Of a DNA stretch of 45,200 nucleotides, positions 8,223-16,787 are shown piece by piece. A program made the translations under genes and the position numbers. Position 1 is the stretch's first letter, and each line of letters begins with the position of its first letter. This stretch comes from Bradyrhizobium sp. AT1 (GTDB lineage Bacteria > Pseudomonadota > Alphaproteobacteria > Rhizobiales > Xanthobacteraceae), in assembly GCF_001590795.1 (NCBI RefSeq), contig NZ_JXDL01000001.1, forward strand, positions 4,022,638-4,067,837, read 5' to 3'. The notes beneath the pieces were generated by a model. It saw nothing but the letters and a program-made list of their open reading frames with translations. It had not been told where the DNA came from and did no database searches.

Positions 8223-9457
8223 GACTTCAGGAACTCGCAGCCGCCATCTGCCAGAGGCCGCCAGGCCTCGGACGGCGCAATGGTCTTGACCAGCTTGTAA
8301 TAGTCCCAGGGATATTTGGAATCGCCGGGAGATTTCACCTCGAACAGATACATGTTGTGCAGCTTGCGACCATCGGCGCGCACGCTTCCCTTGCCGAACA
8401 GGGGATCATCGGTCGGCAGCTTCTTCATCTGTTCGACCACCGCCTTGCCGTCACCGGAGGCGCCGAGCGCCTCCACCGCCTTGAGGTAATGCAGCGTCGT
8501 GGCGTAGGCGCCGGCATGCAGCGCGGTCGGATAGCGCCCGTTGTTGCGCGGCGCGAATCGCTTGGTCCAGGCGCGGGTATCGTCGTTCAGGTCCCAGTAG
8601 AAGGATTCGGTGAACTGCAGGCCCTGCGCGATCTTGAGGCCGAGCGAGTGCACGTCGCTGAGATACAGCACCGTCGCGACCACGCGCTGGCCGCCCTGGG
8701 GAATGCCGAATTCCACCGCCTGCTTGATGGAATTGATGGTGTCGCCGCCGGCATTGATCAAGGCGATGATTTCCGCCTTCGAAGACTGGGCCTGCAACAG
8801 GAACGAAGAAAAGTCCTGCGTGTTGATCGGCGTGCGCACGCCGCCGAGGACCTTGCCGCCGGCTTTCTGCACGACGTTCTTGATGTCGCCTTCCATGGCG
8901 TGGCCGAAGGCGTAGTCGGCAGTGAGCAGGAACCAGCTCTTGCCGCCGCTCTCGACAACAGCGCGCGCGACACCCGACGAGAGTGCGTATGTATCATAGG
9001 TCCAGTGCACGAGATTGGGTGAGCAGGACTTGCCGGTGAGGTCGGACGAGGATGCGCCGGAGACCAGCAGCGTCTTGTTGTTCTGCTGCACGACGTTGCG
9101 GACCGCGAGCGCGACGGCTGAATTCGGCGCATCGACGATCACGTCGACGCCCTGGCGATCGATCCATTCGCGCGCGATGTTGGCGCCGACATCGGCCTTG
9201 TTCATGTGGTCGCCACTGATGATTTCGATCGGCCGGGTCATCTTGTGGGCCGCCTGGAAATCCTCGACCGCCATTTTGGCCCCCAGCACCGAGCCCGGAC
9301 CGGTGACATCGGCATAGAGGCTGGACATGTCCGTCAGCACGCCGATGCGAAGCGGTTTTGCATCCTGCGCCTGCGCACCAAGACCTGTCATGCCCAAGGC
9401 AAGGCCACCAGCGCCGGCCAGCAACCCGCGGCGGCTCACCCGATATCGATCGACCAT
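8219..9457 (-). CDS. ABC transporter substrate-binding protein, branched-chain amino acid/amide type, Tat-type signal
   Basis: A periplasmic ligand-binding protein of 412 residues (Peripla_BP_6/LivK type): mature sequence begins PLRIGVLTDMSSLYADVTGPG and carries the usual GAKMAVEDF segment. The ATG at 9457 is chosen because GGGAGGG lies just upstream and it opens a signal peptide; upstream in-frame extension looks non-coding. The signal contains VSRRGLLAG, a twin-arginine motif, so Tat export is likely. No permease or ATPase genes are adjacent, so it either works with a transporter encoded elsewhere or is an orphan. Operon with the decarboxylase-like gene (82-bp gap) and the SDR (4-bp overlap). 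The ligand is unknown, perhaps a carboxylated or aromatic acid. Confidence 0.9.
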   Translation of the reverse strand: MVDRYRVSRRGLLAGAGGLALGMTGLGAQAQDAKPLRIGVLTDMSSLYADVTGPGSVLGAKMAVEDFQAAHKMTRPIEIISGDHMNKADVGANIAREWIDRQGVDVIVDAPNSAVALAVRNVVQQNNKTLLVSGASSSDLTGKSCSPNLVHWTYDTYALSSGVARAVVESGGKSWFLLTADYAFGHAMEGDIKNVVQKAGGKVLGGVRTPINTQDFSSFLLQAQSSKAEIIALINAGGDTINSIKQAVEFGIPQGGQRVVATVLYLSDVHSLGLKIAQGLQFTESFYWDLNDDTRAWTKRFAPRNNGRYPTALHAGAYATTLHYLKAVEALGASGDGKAVVEQMKKLPTDDPLFGKGSVRADGRKLHNMYLFEVKSPGDSKYPWDYYKLVKTIAPSEAWRPLADGGCEFLKS

Positions 9458-9539
9458 CTCAAACCCTCCCTGCCTCGCCCGTGCTTCTGCACGTTGATTT
9501 GCCGCCCGCACGTGCATTGCGCGCAGGCTGATCTTGTCG

Positions 9540-10343
9540 TTACGGAACGAGCCGTTCGATGAGCCGCCGGTCCTCGACCTCAAATCCGCCGCCATACACG
9601 TCCGACACCATGAAATGCGCGCCCAGGATTTCCGGATCGAGGTCGGCGATGGGATCGTACGCGCTGGCGTGCAGGGTCATGGTGGCGCGGCCGGGCGCCG
9701 GCTTGGAATATTTCAACGGCGTGCGGCGATAGACGATGTCGGCATAGGCGGTGGCGAGCCGCTCGGGATCCGGCAGGCGGCGCACGTGGATCTCGCCCGC
9801 CGGCAGTTCGTCGCCGTCGACAATGCGTATGACAGGTGCCGAACTGTCCGGCGTGAAGGAGAAATCGGCGAGCGGAATGCCGCGGCGCCGGACCCACCCC
9901 GTGATCGATCCGTCGGGATGCTCATCGAAAGCGTAGTTTGTATCCTTCTTGGTGTAGCCGAACACCTCGCGCCCGGCGCAGATCCCCATGGGATCGCTGC
10001 AATACATGAAGATATGCGTCTCGGTGAACAGCCCCTTGTAGCGCACAGGCACCGAGATCATCAGGTCGAACATCTCTCCGGCGTGCACCGCCAGCGAATG
10101 GCCGGGCGAGCGCATGAAGCGGAAGGCCACCCGATCGCTCGCGATCTCGAACGGGGTGTCGGCCAGCAGCGCGGCGACCTTGCCCGGCGCGACGCGGGTC
10201 ATGACCTCGACGGTGCGCAGGGTGCAGCCCCACTCGACAGGATAGGCCGGCGAATAAGGCGGGTTGACCCCGCTGTTCGGCTTGAGCCGGTACGGCCCGA
10301 ACATGCGTCCGCGCGGGTCGTTGGGATCGGTGACCACAGCCAT
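9540..10343 (-). CDS. acetoacetate decarboxylase (ADC) family protein
   Basis: A 267-residue ADC-fold protein. The family Schiff-base lysine region is present as REVFGYTKKDTNY (K132/K133), matching the GxPKK of true acetoacetate decarboxylase, although P is replaced by T. Members of this family decarboxylate or otherwise process beta-keto acids; the exact substrate is not visible. It is the first gene of the minus-strand operon with the solute-binding protein and SDR. The start ATG at 10343 has GAGGAAG upstream. Two copies of TCATATATGA begin 16 bp upstream of the start codon, indicating a regulated promoter. Confidence 0.85.
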   Translation of the reverse strand: MAVVTDPNDPRGRMFGPYRLKPNSGVNPPYSPAYPVEWGCTLRTVEVMTRVAPGKVAALLADTPFEIASDRVAFRFMRSPGHSLAVHAGEMFDLMISVPVRYKGLFTETHIFMYCSDPMGICAGREVFGYTKKDTNYAFDEHPDGSITGWVRRRGIPLADFSFTPDSSAPVIRIVDGDELPAGEIHVRRLPDPERLATAYADIVYRRTPLKYSKPAPGRATMTLHASAYDPIADLDPEILGAHFMVSDVYGGGFEVEDRRLIERLVP

Positions 10344-10358
10344 CAGGTCCGCTTCCTC

Positions 10359-10388
10359 TCATATATGATTTTTAATTTTCATATATGA
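10359..10388. promoter_or_regulatory. tandem palindromic operator, TCATATATGA x2
   Basis: Two identical self-complementary decamers, TCATATATGA, lie at 10359-10368 and 10379-10388, exactly 20 bp apart start to start (two helical turns) and separated by an AT-only spacer. The site is immediately upstream of the decarboxylase-like gene. This geometry suits cooperative binding of a dimeric regulator such as the nearby IclR protein; the binding partner is inferred. Confidence 0.65.
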
Positions 10389-10506
10389 AATATGAGACGA
10401 GTCAAGCTCCGCTCGCAGGGGCCTGCTCGCCGCACCGAATCGGTTGGCGCGGCGCGGCGAAAATCCTTAACGTCGGGCTCGATCCCCCAACCCGAATCGT
10501 TTGCTC

Positions 10507-12129
10507 ATGCCGCCTGCGGAACCACTTCACAACGCGCCCGAATTCACCGTTTCCGAGCTCTCCCAGTCCCTGAAGCGGACAGTGGAGGACACCTATGGCC
10601 ATGTCCGGGTGCGCGGCGAGATCTCCGGCTTCCGCGGCGCCCATTCCTCCGGCCATTGCTATTTCGCGCTCAAGGACGAGAGCGCCAAGATCGAGGCGGT
10701 GATCTGGAAGGGCGTGCACGGCCGGATGCGCTTCAAGCCCCAGGAAGGGCTCGAGGTGATCGCCACCGGCAAGCTCACGACCTATCCGGGCTCCTCGAAA
10801 TACCAGATCGTGATCGAGGCGCTGGAGCCGGCCGGCATCGGCGCGCTGATGGCGCTGATGGAGGAGCGCAAGAAGAAGCTCGCCGCCGAAGGGTTGTTCG
10901 ACGAGGCGCGCAAGCAGCTGCTGCCCTGGCTGCCCGAGGTGATCGGCGTCGTGACCTCGCCGACCGGCGCCGTGATCCGCGACATCCTGCACCGGCTGGA
11001 GGACCGCTTCCCCCGCCGCGTGCTGGTGTGGCCGGTGAAGGTGCAGGGCGAAGGCTCGGCCGAGCAGGTCGCGGCCGCGATCCGCGGCTTCAACGCGCTG
11101 CCTGAAGGCGGCAAGATTCCGCGGCCCGATGTCTTGATCGTCGCGCGCGGCGGCGGCTCGCTGGAGGACCTCTGGTCGTTCAACGAGGAGATCGTGGTGC
11201 GGGCCGCAAGCGAGAGCATGATCCCACTGATCTCGGCGGTGGGCCACGAGACCGACATCACGCTGATCGACTTCGTCGCGGACAAGCGCGCGCCGACGCC
11301 GACAGCGGCGGCCGAGATGGCGGTGCCGGTGCGCAGCGATCTGTTCGTCGAGGTCGCCGATCTCGGCCGCCGCACCCGCGCCTATTGGCAGCGCGCCCAG
11401 GAAAGCCGCCGCAGCGAATTGCGCGCCGCCGCGCGCGCCCTGCCGGCGGCCGGCGATCTGCTCGCCATTCCCCGGCAGCGGCTGGATTCGGCGGGCGCGT
11501 CCCTGCCCCGCTGCCTCAAGGCCAACACGCACGCGCATTTCCGCCGGTTCACCGCCGCCAGCTCGAAGCTGACGCTGCGGGTGCTGCACGGCCAGATCTC
11601 GCAGGCCGATCATCGCCTGACGGTGTGCGGCGAGCGGCTCGGCCTCTCCACGCGCTCGCTGCTGCGGCGGCGGCGCGACCGCTTTGCCGGGCTCGAGGTT
11701 CGCTTGCGCGCATCAAAACTCTCCAATGCGCAGGCGCAGCGCAACGCCATTGCCCGTCAGCGCGAGCGCACGCATCGCCTCAGCGAGCGCGCCGGCCGCG
11801 CGCTGCTCACGCTGCTGCAGCGGCTGGAGGCGCGCGTCGAGAACAGCGGCAAGCTGCTGTCGGCCTTGTCCTATCGCAGCGTGCTCGCGCGCGGCTTCGC
11901 GCTGGTGCGGGACGAGGCCGGACATCCCGTGCATGCGGCGGACAGCGTCGGGCCGAACGCGCGGCTCGAGATCGAGTTCGCGGATGGACGTGTCGCGGCG
12001 ACCGCAGATGCGGATCGGCCCGCACCGACCGCCAGGCGCGCGCCGGCGCCGCCAAAATCGGCTGCGGCGGATGCCAAGCCCGCGCCAAAGCGCGTGGCCA
12101 AGGCGGTGGATCAGGGCAATTTGTTCTGA
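10507..12129 (+). CDS. xseA: exodeoxyribonuclease VII large subunit
   Basis: A 540-residue XseA, the catalytic subunit of the ExoVII single-strand exonuclease. An N-terminal OB-fold occupies residues about 10-105 ([35 protein letters not shown]). The catalytic domain shows [33 protein letters not shown] and [18 protein letters not shown] long coiled-coil region rich in Arg, Ala and Leu follows, and a short basic Pro/Ala/Lys tail ends the protein. ATG at 10507 (MPPAEPLHN) is preferred to the TTG two codons upstream. The small subunit xseB is not in the window. In related genomes xseA lies close to purD, so the block 496-10,500 is probably an insertion (from memory). Confidence 0.96.
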   Translation: MPPAEPLHNAPEFTVSELSQSLKRTVEDTYGHVRVRGEISGFRGAHSSGHCYFALKDESAKIEAVIWKGVHGRMRFKPQEGLEVIATGKLTTYPGSSKYQIVIEALEPAGIGALMALMEERKKKLAAEGLFDEARKQLLPWLPEVIGVVTSPTGAVIRDILHRLEDRFPRRVLVWPVKVQGEGSAEQVAAAIRGFNALPEGGKIPRPDVLIVARGGGSLEDLWSFNEEIVVRAASESMIPLISAVGHETDITLIDFVADKRAPTPTAAAEMAVPVRSDLFVEVADLGRRTRAYWQRAQESRRSELRAAARALPAAGDLLAIPRQRLDSAGASLPRCLKANTHAHFRRFTAASSKLTLRVLHGQISQADHRLTVCGERLGLSTRSLLRRRRDRFAGLEVRLRASKLSNAQAQRNAIARQRERTHRLSERAGRALLTLLQRLEARVENSGKLLSALSYRSVLARGFALVRDEAGHPVHAADSVGPNARLEIEFADGRVAATADADRPAPTARRAPAPPKSAAADAKPAPKRVAKAVDQGNLF

Positions 12130-12157
12130 GGCATGATAGCCGCGCGTCATTACAGGT

Positions 12158-12258
12158 GTCATTCCCCGCGCAGGCGGGGAATCCAGTACGCCGAGGCTTC
12201 GCGGAGACTCACAGGCGTCTCGGAGTACTGGATCGTCCGCCTTCGCGGACGATGACAG
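12158..12258. repeat. palindromic intergenic repeat, GTCATTCCCCGC...GATGAC type
   Basis: Starts GTCATTCCCCGCGCAGGCGG, then GGAATCCAGTACGCCG, and mirrors it with GGAGTACTGGATCGTCCGC and GCGGACGATGAC. The nested inverted repeats would fold into a long hairpin. This is a repeat I associate with Bradyrhizobium genomes; copy number needs a genome search. Confidence 0.75.
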
Positions 12259-12281
12259 CGAGTATGTACGACGAGCCGTGC

Positions 12282-12434
12282 CTAGCGGCAGGACAATCCC
12301 GCGTCGATCGTGGTCCAGAAACCGCAATGCTCCGGCGCGCGCTGGGGGGCGCCGGCGTGGGCCTCGTACAGGAAGACCGCGAGGGAGAACACGGCGAGTG
12401 CGGAGAAAAGCGTGATGCGGTTGCGCATGAGCAT
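12282..12434 (-). CDS. small exported or membrane-anchored peptide, 50 aa
   Basis: From ATG at 12434 (or the in-frame ATG at 12428) a 50-residue peptide begins MLMRNRITLFSALAVFSLAVFLYEAHAGA and ends with two cysteines (EHCGFW and GLSCR). The hydrophobic stretch with a following AHAG looks like a signal peptide or a single membrane helix. The ribosome site is weak. The product is unknown, but the signal-like pattern and two cysteines argue for a real gene. Confidence 0.55.
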   Translation of the reverse strand: MLMRNRITLFSALAVFSLAVFLYEAHAGAPQRAPEHCGFWTTIDAGLSCR

Positions 12435-12602
12435 TGCGTTTAATCGACATCGTGGTCGAACTAAGGCGCCGTCACGTGCTGAAACCGGTTTGACGCGCGA
12501 TCCGTAAATTACTGGTCGGCCATACTCCGTGCAGGGCGGTGGTCGATGCGGGGCTGTCCGCCTCACGTTGTTCCTCGGGCGGCCCCGCTTCGCGTGGGTT
12601 GC

Positions 12603-12687
12603 GTAGCCCGGATGGAGCGCAGCGCAATCCGGGGCTCGTGCCCCACGTTGCACCGTCCCGGATTTCGCTGCGCTCCATCCGGGCTAC
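12603..12687. repeat. palindromic intergenic repeat with perfect 22-bp arms
   Basis: The left arm starts GTAGCCCGGATGGAGCGC and the right arm (12666-12687) is its exact reverse complement, ending CATCCGGGCTAC. It lies just beyond the 3' end of the hydrolase gene and could act as a transcript-end hairpin. It belongs to a different family from the GTCATTC repeats. Confidence 0.8.
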
Positions 12688-12691
12688 GAAA

Positions 12692-13516
12692 TTAGCGCGC
12701 CAGCCACTGCGCGACGTCCTTCTGCGACTCCGCGCGCGCTTCCGCATTCGTGCCGAGATGGCCGCGCTCGGGCGCGGCGGCGTCGTTGCTGCCGGCCGCT
12801 GCGTGCAGCGGCGTGTTGGCGCGGTCGAAATCGTGATAGGCGCCGGGATAGACCACGATGCGCGCGAGCGCGCTGCGGCCATGCGCGCCCTCCACCATCT
12901 GGCGGCAGGCCGGCGGCGAGGAGACGTCGTCGTCGGCGCCGATCAGCACCAGGGTCGGTATCCGCGTGCTCCAGCCGAGGCCGGCGGAAATCCGGCAGTC
13001 CGGATAGAACGCGATCGCGGCGCGGAAATCGGGCTCCGGATCGCGCGCCGCGCTCTGCGGGCGCACGGCCCAGAGCAGCGCGCTCGCACCATTGGCCCAG
13101 CCCATCAGGCTGACGCGGTCGCGCGCCACCCAGGACTGCTTCATCAGCCAGGCGCGCGATGCTGCGACATCGGTGACGCGCTCACGCCGCGCCTTGAGGT
13201 GCATCTCCTTGACGCGGCATTGCGGCCCTAGCTCGCGCGAGCCGTAGCTGTCGGGCAGCAGCACCGCATTGCCCGCCCTCAGCAGGCGCTCGGCCCAGTC
13301 GCGATAACGCGGCAGCACGGGATCGGAATGGCCAGCGAGCCCGCCGCAGCCATGCAGCGCGATCACGGTCGGAAACGGGCCCGCTCCCGCCGGCTTGTAG
13401 AGCTGCGCATGCAGGACGCCGGACGCCAGCGGAATCTCGACGGCTTGCGGCGCCGGCGCGGCGCGCGCGGCCGACATCAGAAGCGTCAGGAACAGGGTGG
13501 TCAGTCGAAGGCGCAT
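12692..13516 (-). CDS. exported dienelactone-hydrolase-like alpha/beta hydrolase lacking the nucleophile
   Basis: A 274-residue protein from ATG at 13516, which opens a signal peptide (MRLRLTTLFLTLLMSAARA). It shows the alpha/beta-hydrolase layout: oxyanion-region ALHGCGG, the nucleophile elbow, an acid in LIGADDD (about residues 196-197) and His228 in GAYHDFD. The elbow reads GWANGAS, with Ala141 where the family has Ser or Cys (usually GWSNG). The codon is GCC, one change from TCC. The protein may therefore be inactive or non-hydrolytic, or the base may be an error. It stands alone, divergent from the DUF2093 gene, and ends close to a hairpin repeat. Confidence 0.85.
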   Translation of the reverse strand: MRLRLTTLFLTLLMSAARAAPAPQAVEIPLASGVLHAQLYKPAGAGPFPTVIALHGCGGLAGHSDPVLPRYRDWAERLLRAGNAVLLPDSYGSRELGPQCRVKEMHLKARRERVTDVAASRAWLMKQSWVARDRVSLMGWANGASALLWAVRPQSAARDPEPDFRAAIAFYPDCRISAGLGWSTRIPTLVLIGADDDVSSPPACRQMVEGAHGRSALARIVVYPGAYHDFDRANTPLHAAAGSNDAAAPERGHLGTNAEARAESQKDVAQWLAR

Positions 13517-13735
13517 CGGACTCTGCCGTAGGGGGTGCCGGAACCAGCGATCCTTCGGCCGAGCATTATCATGCGGAAACGGCGGCAAAACATCACAAAC
13601 CGGTGGGTTTACCGGGCGGACAAGCCGCCCTATCTATGCTAGATCCCGTCCAACACATCTTGCCCTCCAAGGTCTGCCTTCAAGGTTTTTCTTCAAGGTT
13701 TTTCTGGAAGCGGCCTTCCACGGAGACTTTCGACC

Positions 13736-13966
13736 GTGCTGAACAAGTTCGGCCCCTCGGGCCATGGCGAAGCCCAGGTGCAGTATCTCGACGGCGACTT
13801 CCGCGTGATCTCGCCGGGGACGTTCGTGCGCTGCGCCATCACCGACACGCGGATCCCGCTCGACGAGCTGAAGTACTGGAGCGTGGACCTGCAAGAGGCC
13901 TATGCCACGCCCGCCGCCGTGCTGCAGCGGCATTTTCCCGGTGCGCCGAAACCGCAGGACTCGTGA
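13736..13966 (+). CDS. DUF2093 domain-containing protein
   Basis: A 76-residue protein starting at GTG 13736. The core EAQVQYLDGDFRVISPG, FVRCAITDTRIPLDELKYWS and DLQEAYATP match DUF2093, a small conserved alphaproteobacterial protein of unknown function, over its full length. No signal or membrane segment is present. It is a single gene between the divergent hydrolase and the convergent exported protein. Confidence 0.85.
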   Translation: MLNKFGPSGHGEAQVQYLDGDFRVISPGTFVRCAITDTRIPLDELKYWSVDLQEAYATPAAVLQRHFPGAPKPQDS

Positions 13967-13998
13967 TCTCGCAGCTCCCGTAGGGTGGCATCGCTCGA

Positions 13999-14304
13999 CT
14001 ATTGCTGCTCGGGACCATCCGTACCCACGCAAGTCTTGATCGCACTCTTCCTGGCTTCGCCGACGATCTTCTGATCGATCGCCTGCTTCAGGCAATCGAG
14101 CCGCGCCCGCGCCAGGCAGAGCTGCAGCTGGTCGCGCTTGTCCTGTCCCTTCAGGCTCGCCGTGGTGGCAAGGCACGTCACACGCTTGGTCGCGGGGACC
14201 GGCACCGTGGCGGTCGGGCTTGCCGTCGGCGCTGGCGTTTGCGCCAGTGCAGGCGCGATGATCAGACATGCAAGGCTGGCGGCAATGACAGACGGTCGTT
14301 TCAT
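13999..14304 (-). CDS. small exported cysteine-containing protein (PsiF-like?)
   Basis: A 101-residue protein from ATG at 14304, with GGGAGA upstream and a clear signal peptide (MKRPSVIAASLACLIIAPALA, then QTPAP). A Pro/Ala/Thr linker leads to a helical domain with four cysteines after the signal: VTCLATT, QLCLARARLDCLKQ and AIKTCVG. The pattern of KGEARK...C spacing resembles PsiF repeats of phosphate-starvation proteins, but I am not sure. No operon partner is evident. Confidence 0.7.
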   Translation of the reverse strand: MKRPSVIAASLACLIIAPALAQTPAPTASPTATVPVPATKRVTCLATTASLKGQDKRDQLQLCLARARLDCLKQAIDQKIVGEARKSAIKTCVGTDGPEQQ

Positions 14305-14370
14305 CGAATTCTCCCGATCGTCCGAGATCGATAGAAGCCTTGCGATGAATGTCGGCTGAATGGTGGTGCC

Positions 14371-14457
14371 GTAGGGTGGGCAAAGCGCAGCGTGCCCACC
14401 TGTCTCCGAACGCAACAGATCGTGGGCACGGCGCAAGGGCGCCTTTGCCCACCCTAC
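14371..14457. repeat. palindromic intergenic repeat, GTAGGGTGGGCAAAG type
   Basis: Arms GTAGGGTGGGCAAAG and CTTTGCCCACCCTAC are exact reverse complements, with an internal GTGCCCAC/GTGGGCAC pair. It sits 5 bp beyond the lpxK stop codon and may serve as the 3' hairpin of the lipid A operon. Confidence 0.8.
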
Positions 14458-14461
14458 GATA

Positions 14462-15478
14462 TCAGCGTCTCGAAAATCTTCGCTCGCGCGCCTTGTAGAG
14501 CTGGTCGCTGATCAATTGCTTCAGCTTTGCCGGCTCGTCGAACTCGAGATGGACGACGAACGGGACGATGTCATCAGGCACGCCCTCGCTGCCGCGCAGG
14601 CGTGCGAGGTCCTTTTCCGTCGTCACCAGCGTGAGCTGATCGCGCCTGGCCTCCGCTGCGAGGGCTGCGATCTCCTCGCGCGAGAACATGTGATGGTCGG
14701 CGAAGCCGCGCGTGCGGGCGACGTCGATGCCGGCGGCGCTGAGGGTCCGGAAGAAGCGCTCGGGATCGCCGATGCCGGCGAAGGCGAGAACCCGCTTGCC
14801 GAGCAGCTGCGCGAGCGAAGCCGCATCCGGCTTCAATCGCGCGCGCAGCTCCGGCTTGTCCCGCTTGGCGAGCTCGGTCGCAACGTCGTTGGCGGCACGG
14901 CCGTCGCCGATCAGCACCAGCGCGTCGGTGCGCGCAAGCTGCGCCGGCAGCGGCGCGCGCAGGGGGCCGGCGGGAAACACCGCGCCATTGCCGAGGCCGC
15001 GCTCGCTGTCGATCACGATCAACGAAGCATCCTTGAGCAGGCGCGGGTTCTGGAAACCGTCGTCCATCAGGATCATTGTGGCGCCCCGCGCCTTGGCCAG
15101 CGCGACGCCGTCGAGACGGTCGCGCGCGACCGCGACCGGGACGTCGCGCGCCATCATCAGGGGCTCGTCGCCGACATCGGCCGCGCTGTGGCGTGCGGGG
15201 TCGACCATGACCGGGCCTTTCAGGCGTCCGCCATAGCCGCGGCTGAGCACCACCGGCGTCTCGCCGAGCTCGCGCAGCAGCTTCGTCAGCGCCAGCACGG
15301 TCGGCGTCTTGCCGGCACCGCCGAGATGGTAATTGCCGACGCAGATCACGGGAATGCCGGCATCCGCGCCGGCGCGCAGCATGCGCCGCTCGGTGATGGC
15401 GCCGTAGAGCAGACCCAGCGGCTGCAATGCATATGACGTGAAGGAGCGCGGCCGGTACCAGAAGGCCGGCTCACGCAT
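14462..15478 (-). CDS. lpxK: tetraacyldisaccharide 4'-kinase
   Basis: A 338-residue inner-membrane-associated kinase that phosphorylates the 4' position of the lipid A disaccharide precursor. The N-terminal hydrophobic segment (SYALQPLGLLYGAI) is followed by the P-loop GGAGKTPT (53-60), the LSRGYGG motif, MMARDVPV, and MDDGFQNPRL, all characteristic of LpxK. It is the last gene of a minus-strand set; its start overlaps waaA by 8 bp. Bradyrhizobium lipid A has an unusual 2,3-diaminoglucose backbone and is often not phosphorylated as in E. coli, so the acceptor in this organism may differ (known of the genus, not visible here). Confidence 0.95.
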   Translation of the reverse strand: MREPAFWYRPRSFTSYALQPLGLLYGAITERRMLRAGADAGIPVICVGNYHLGGAGKTPTVLALTKLLRELGETPVVLSRGYGGRLKGPVMVDPARHSAADVGDEPLMMARDVPVAVARDRLDGVALAKARGATMILMDDGFQNPRLLKDASLIVIDSERGLGNGAVFPAGPLRAPLPAQLARTDALVLIGDGRAANDVATELAKRDKPELRARLKPDAASLAQLLGKRVLAFAGIGDPERFFRTLSAAGIDVARTRGFADHHMFSREEIAALAAEARRDQLTLVTTEKDLARLRGSEGVPDDIVPFVVHLEFDEPAKLKQLISDQLYKARERRFSRR

Positions 15479-16787
15479 TGGCGGCCCCCATCTCGATCCG
15501 CAATTGCAACAGATAGGGCTCGAGCGCCGTCATGGTCCGTTCCAGCCCGCCGCCGAGCTGCTCGACCACGCGGGCGCCGGCGCGCTGCATCTTGTCGCGC
15601 AGGGCGGGGTCGGCCAGCAACTGGCCGAGCTGCTTGACGAGGGCCTCCTGCGTGTCGACCTGCCGCGCGCCGCCGCTCCTGTCGAGCGCCTCGAACACGT
15701 CGGCGAAGTTGAAGACATGCGGGCCATGGATGATCGCGGCACCCAGCTTGATTGCCTCGATCGGGTTCTGCCCCCCATGATGGATCAACGATCCGCCCAT
15801 GAACACGATGGGTGAGAGACGATAGAACAGGCCGAGCTCGCCCATGGTGTCGGCGACGTAGATGTCGGTCGTCGCGGTCGGCAGCTCCTCGCGCGAGCGC
15901 AACGCCGGCTTCAGGCCCGAGGCCGTGATCTGGCCTGCGATGGAGGAGCCGCGATCGGGATGCCGCGGCACGATTACGGTGAGCAGTTGCGGGAAGAATC
16001 CGACGAGGCTGCGATGCGCCGCGACCAGCATCTCGTCCTCGCCCGGGTGGGTCGAGGCCGCGACGACGATGGGGCGCCCGCGCGTCATCGCCATCAGCCG
16101 CTCGAGCTTGGCGGGATCGGCCGGCGGTGCCGGCACGTCGAGCTTGAGATTGCCTGTGGTGACCACGTCGCGGCCGCCGAGCGTGGCGAAACGTTCGGCA
16201 TCGATCTTCGACTGCGCCAGGCAAATGTCGAACCGCGACAGCAGCGCCGAGATGGTGCCGTGCATGCGCTGCCAGCGCGGAAAGGAGCGCGGCGACATCC
16301 GTCCGTTGATCAGCACCATCGGCACCCGGCGCGCAGCGCCGGCGAGGATCAGGTTCGGCCACAGATCGGATTCGATGAACAGCGCCAGCGACGGCTTCCA
16401 ATGGTCGAGGAAGCGCGCGACGTAGCGCGGGGAATCATACGGCACGTATTGATGGATGACGTCGGGCGGAAAGCGCTTGGCGACCACGGCGGCGGACGTG
16501 ACCGTGCCCGAGGTGAGCAGGATGCGCAGATTGAGATCGCGCAGGCGCTCGATCAAGGCGGCAGCCGCCAGCACCTCGCCGACACTGGCGCCGTGAATCC
16601 AGACCAGCGGGCCGTGCGGCCGCACGTCCCGGGACAGGCCGCGCCGCTCGCCGACGCGCGCGGGGTCTTCCTTGCCCTGCTTCAGCCGCCGCTTGATCAG
16701 CGCGGGCGCAAGCGGCACCAGGCCGGAGGCCAGGCGCCGATACATCCGCAGCGTGATCGGCAGCGCAATGGGCAGCGATTTAGGCAT
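15471..16787 (-). CDS. waaA: 3-deoxy-D-manno-octulosonic acid (Kdo) transferase
   Basis: A 438-residue GT-B glycosyltransferase that attaches Kdo to lipid IVA at the inner membrane. The N-terminal anchor (LRMYRRLASGLVPLAPAL) is followed by GPLVWIHGASVGEVLAA with the catalytic Glu of the family, LFIESDLWPNL, LINGRMSPRS, and the C-terminal donor-site VFMGGSLIHHGGQNPIEA. Start ATG 16787 overlaps the upstream DUF374 gene by 8 bp, and its end overlaps lpxK by 8 bp, so the three are one translational unit for lipid A/Kdo assembly. Confidence 0.96.
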   Translation of the reverse strand: MPKSLPIALPITLRMYRRLASGLVPLAPALIKRRLKQGKEDPARVGERRGLSRDVRPHGPLVWIHGASVGEVLAAAALIERLRDLNLRILLTSGTVTSAAVVAKRFPPDVIHQYVPYDSPRYVARFLDHWKPSLALFIESDLWPNLILAGAARRVPMVLINGRMSPRSFPRWQRMHGTISALLSRFDICLAQSKIDAERFATLGGRDVVTTGNLKLDVPAPPADPAKLERLMAMTRGRPIVVAASTHPGEDEMLVAAHRSLVGFFPQLLTVIVPRHPDRGSSIAGQITASGLKPALRSREELPTATTDIYVADTMGELGLFYRLSPIVFMGGSLIHHGGQNPIEAIKLGAAIIHGPHVFNFADVFEALDRSGGARQVDTQEALVKQLGQLLADPALRDKMQRAGARVVEQLGGGLERTMTALEPYLLQLRIEMGAANA

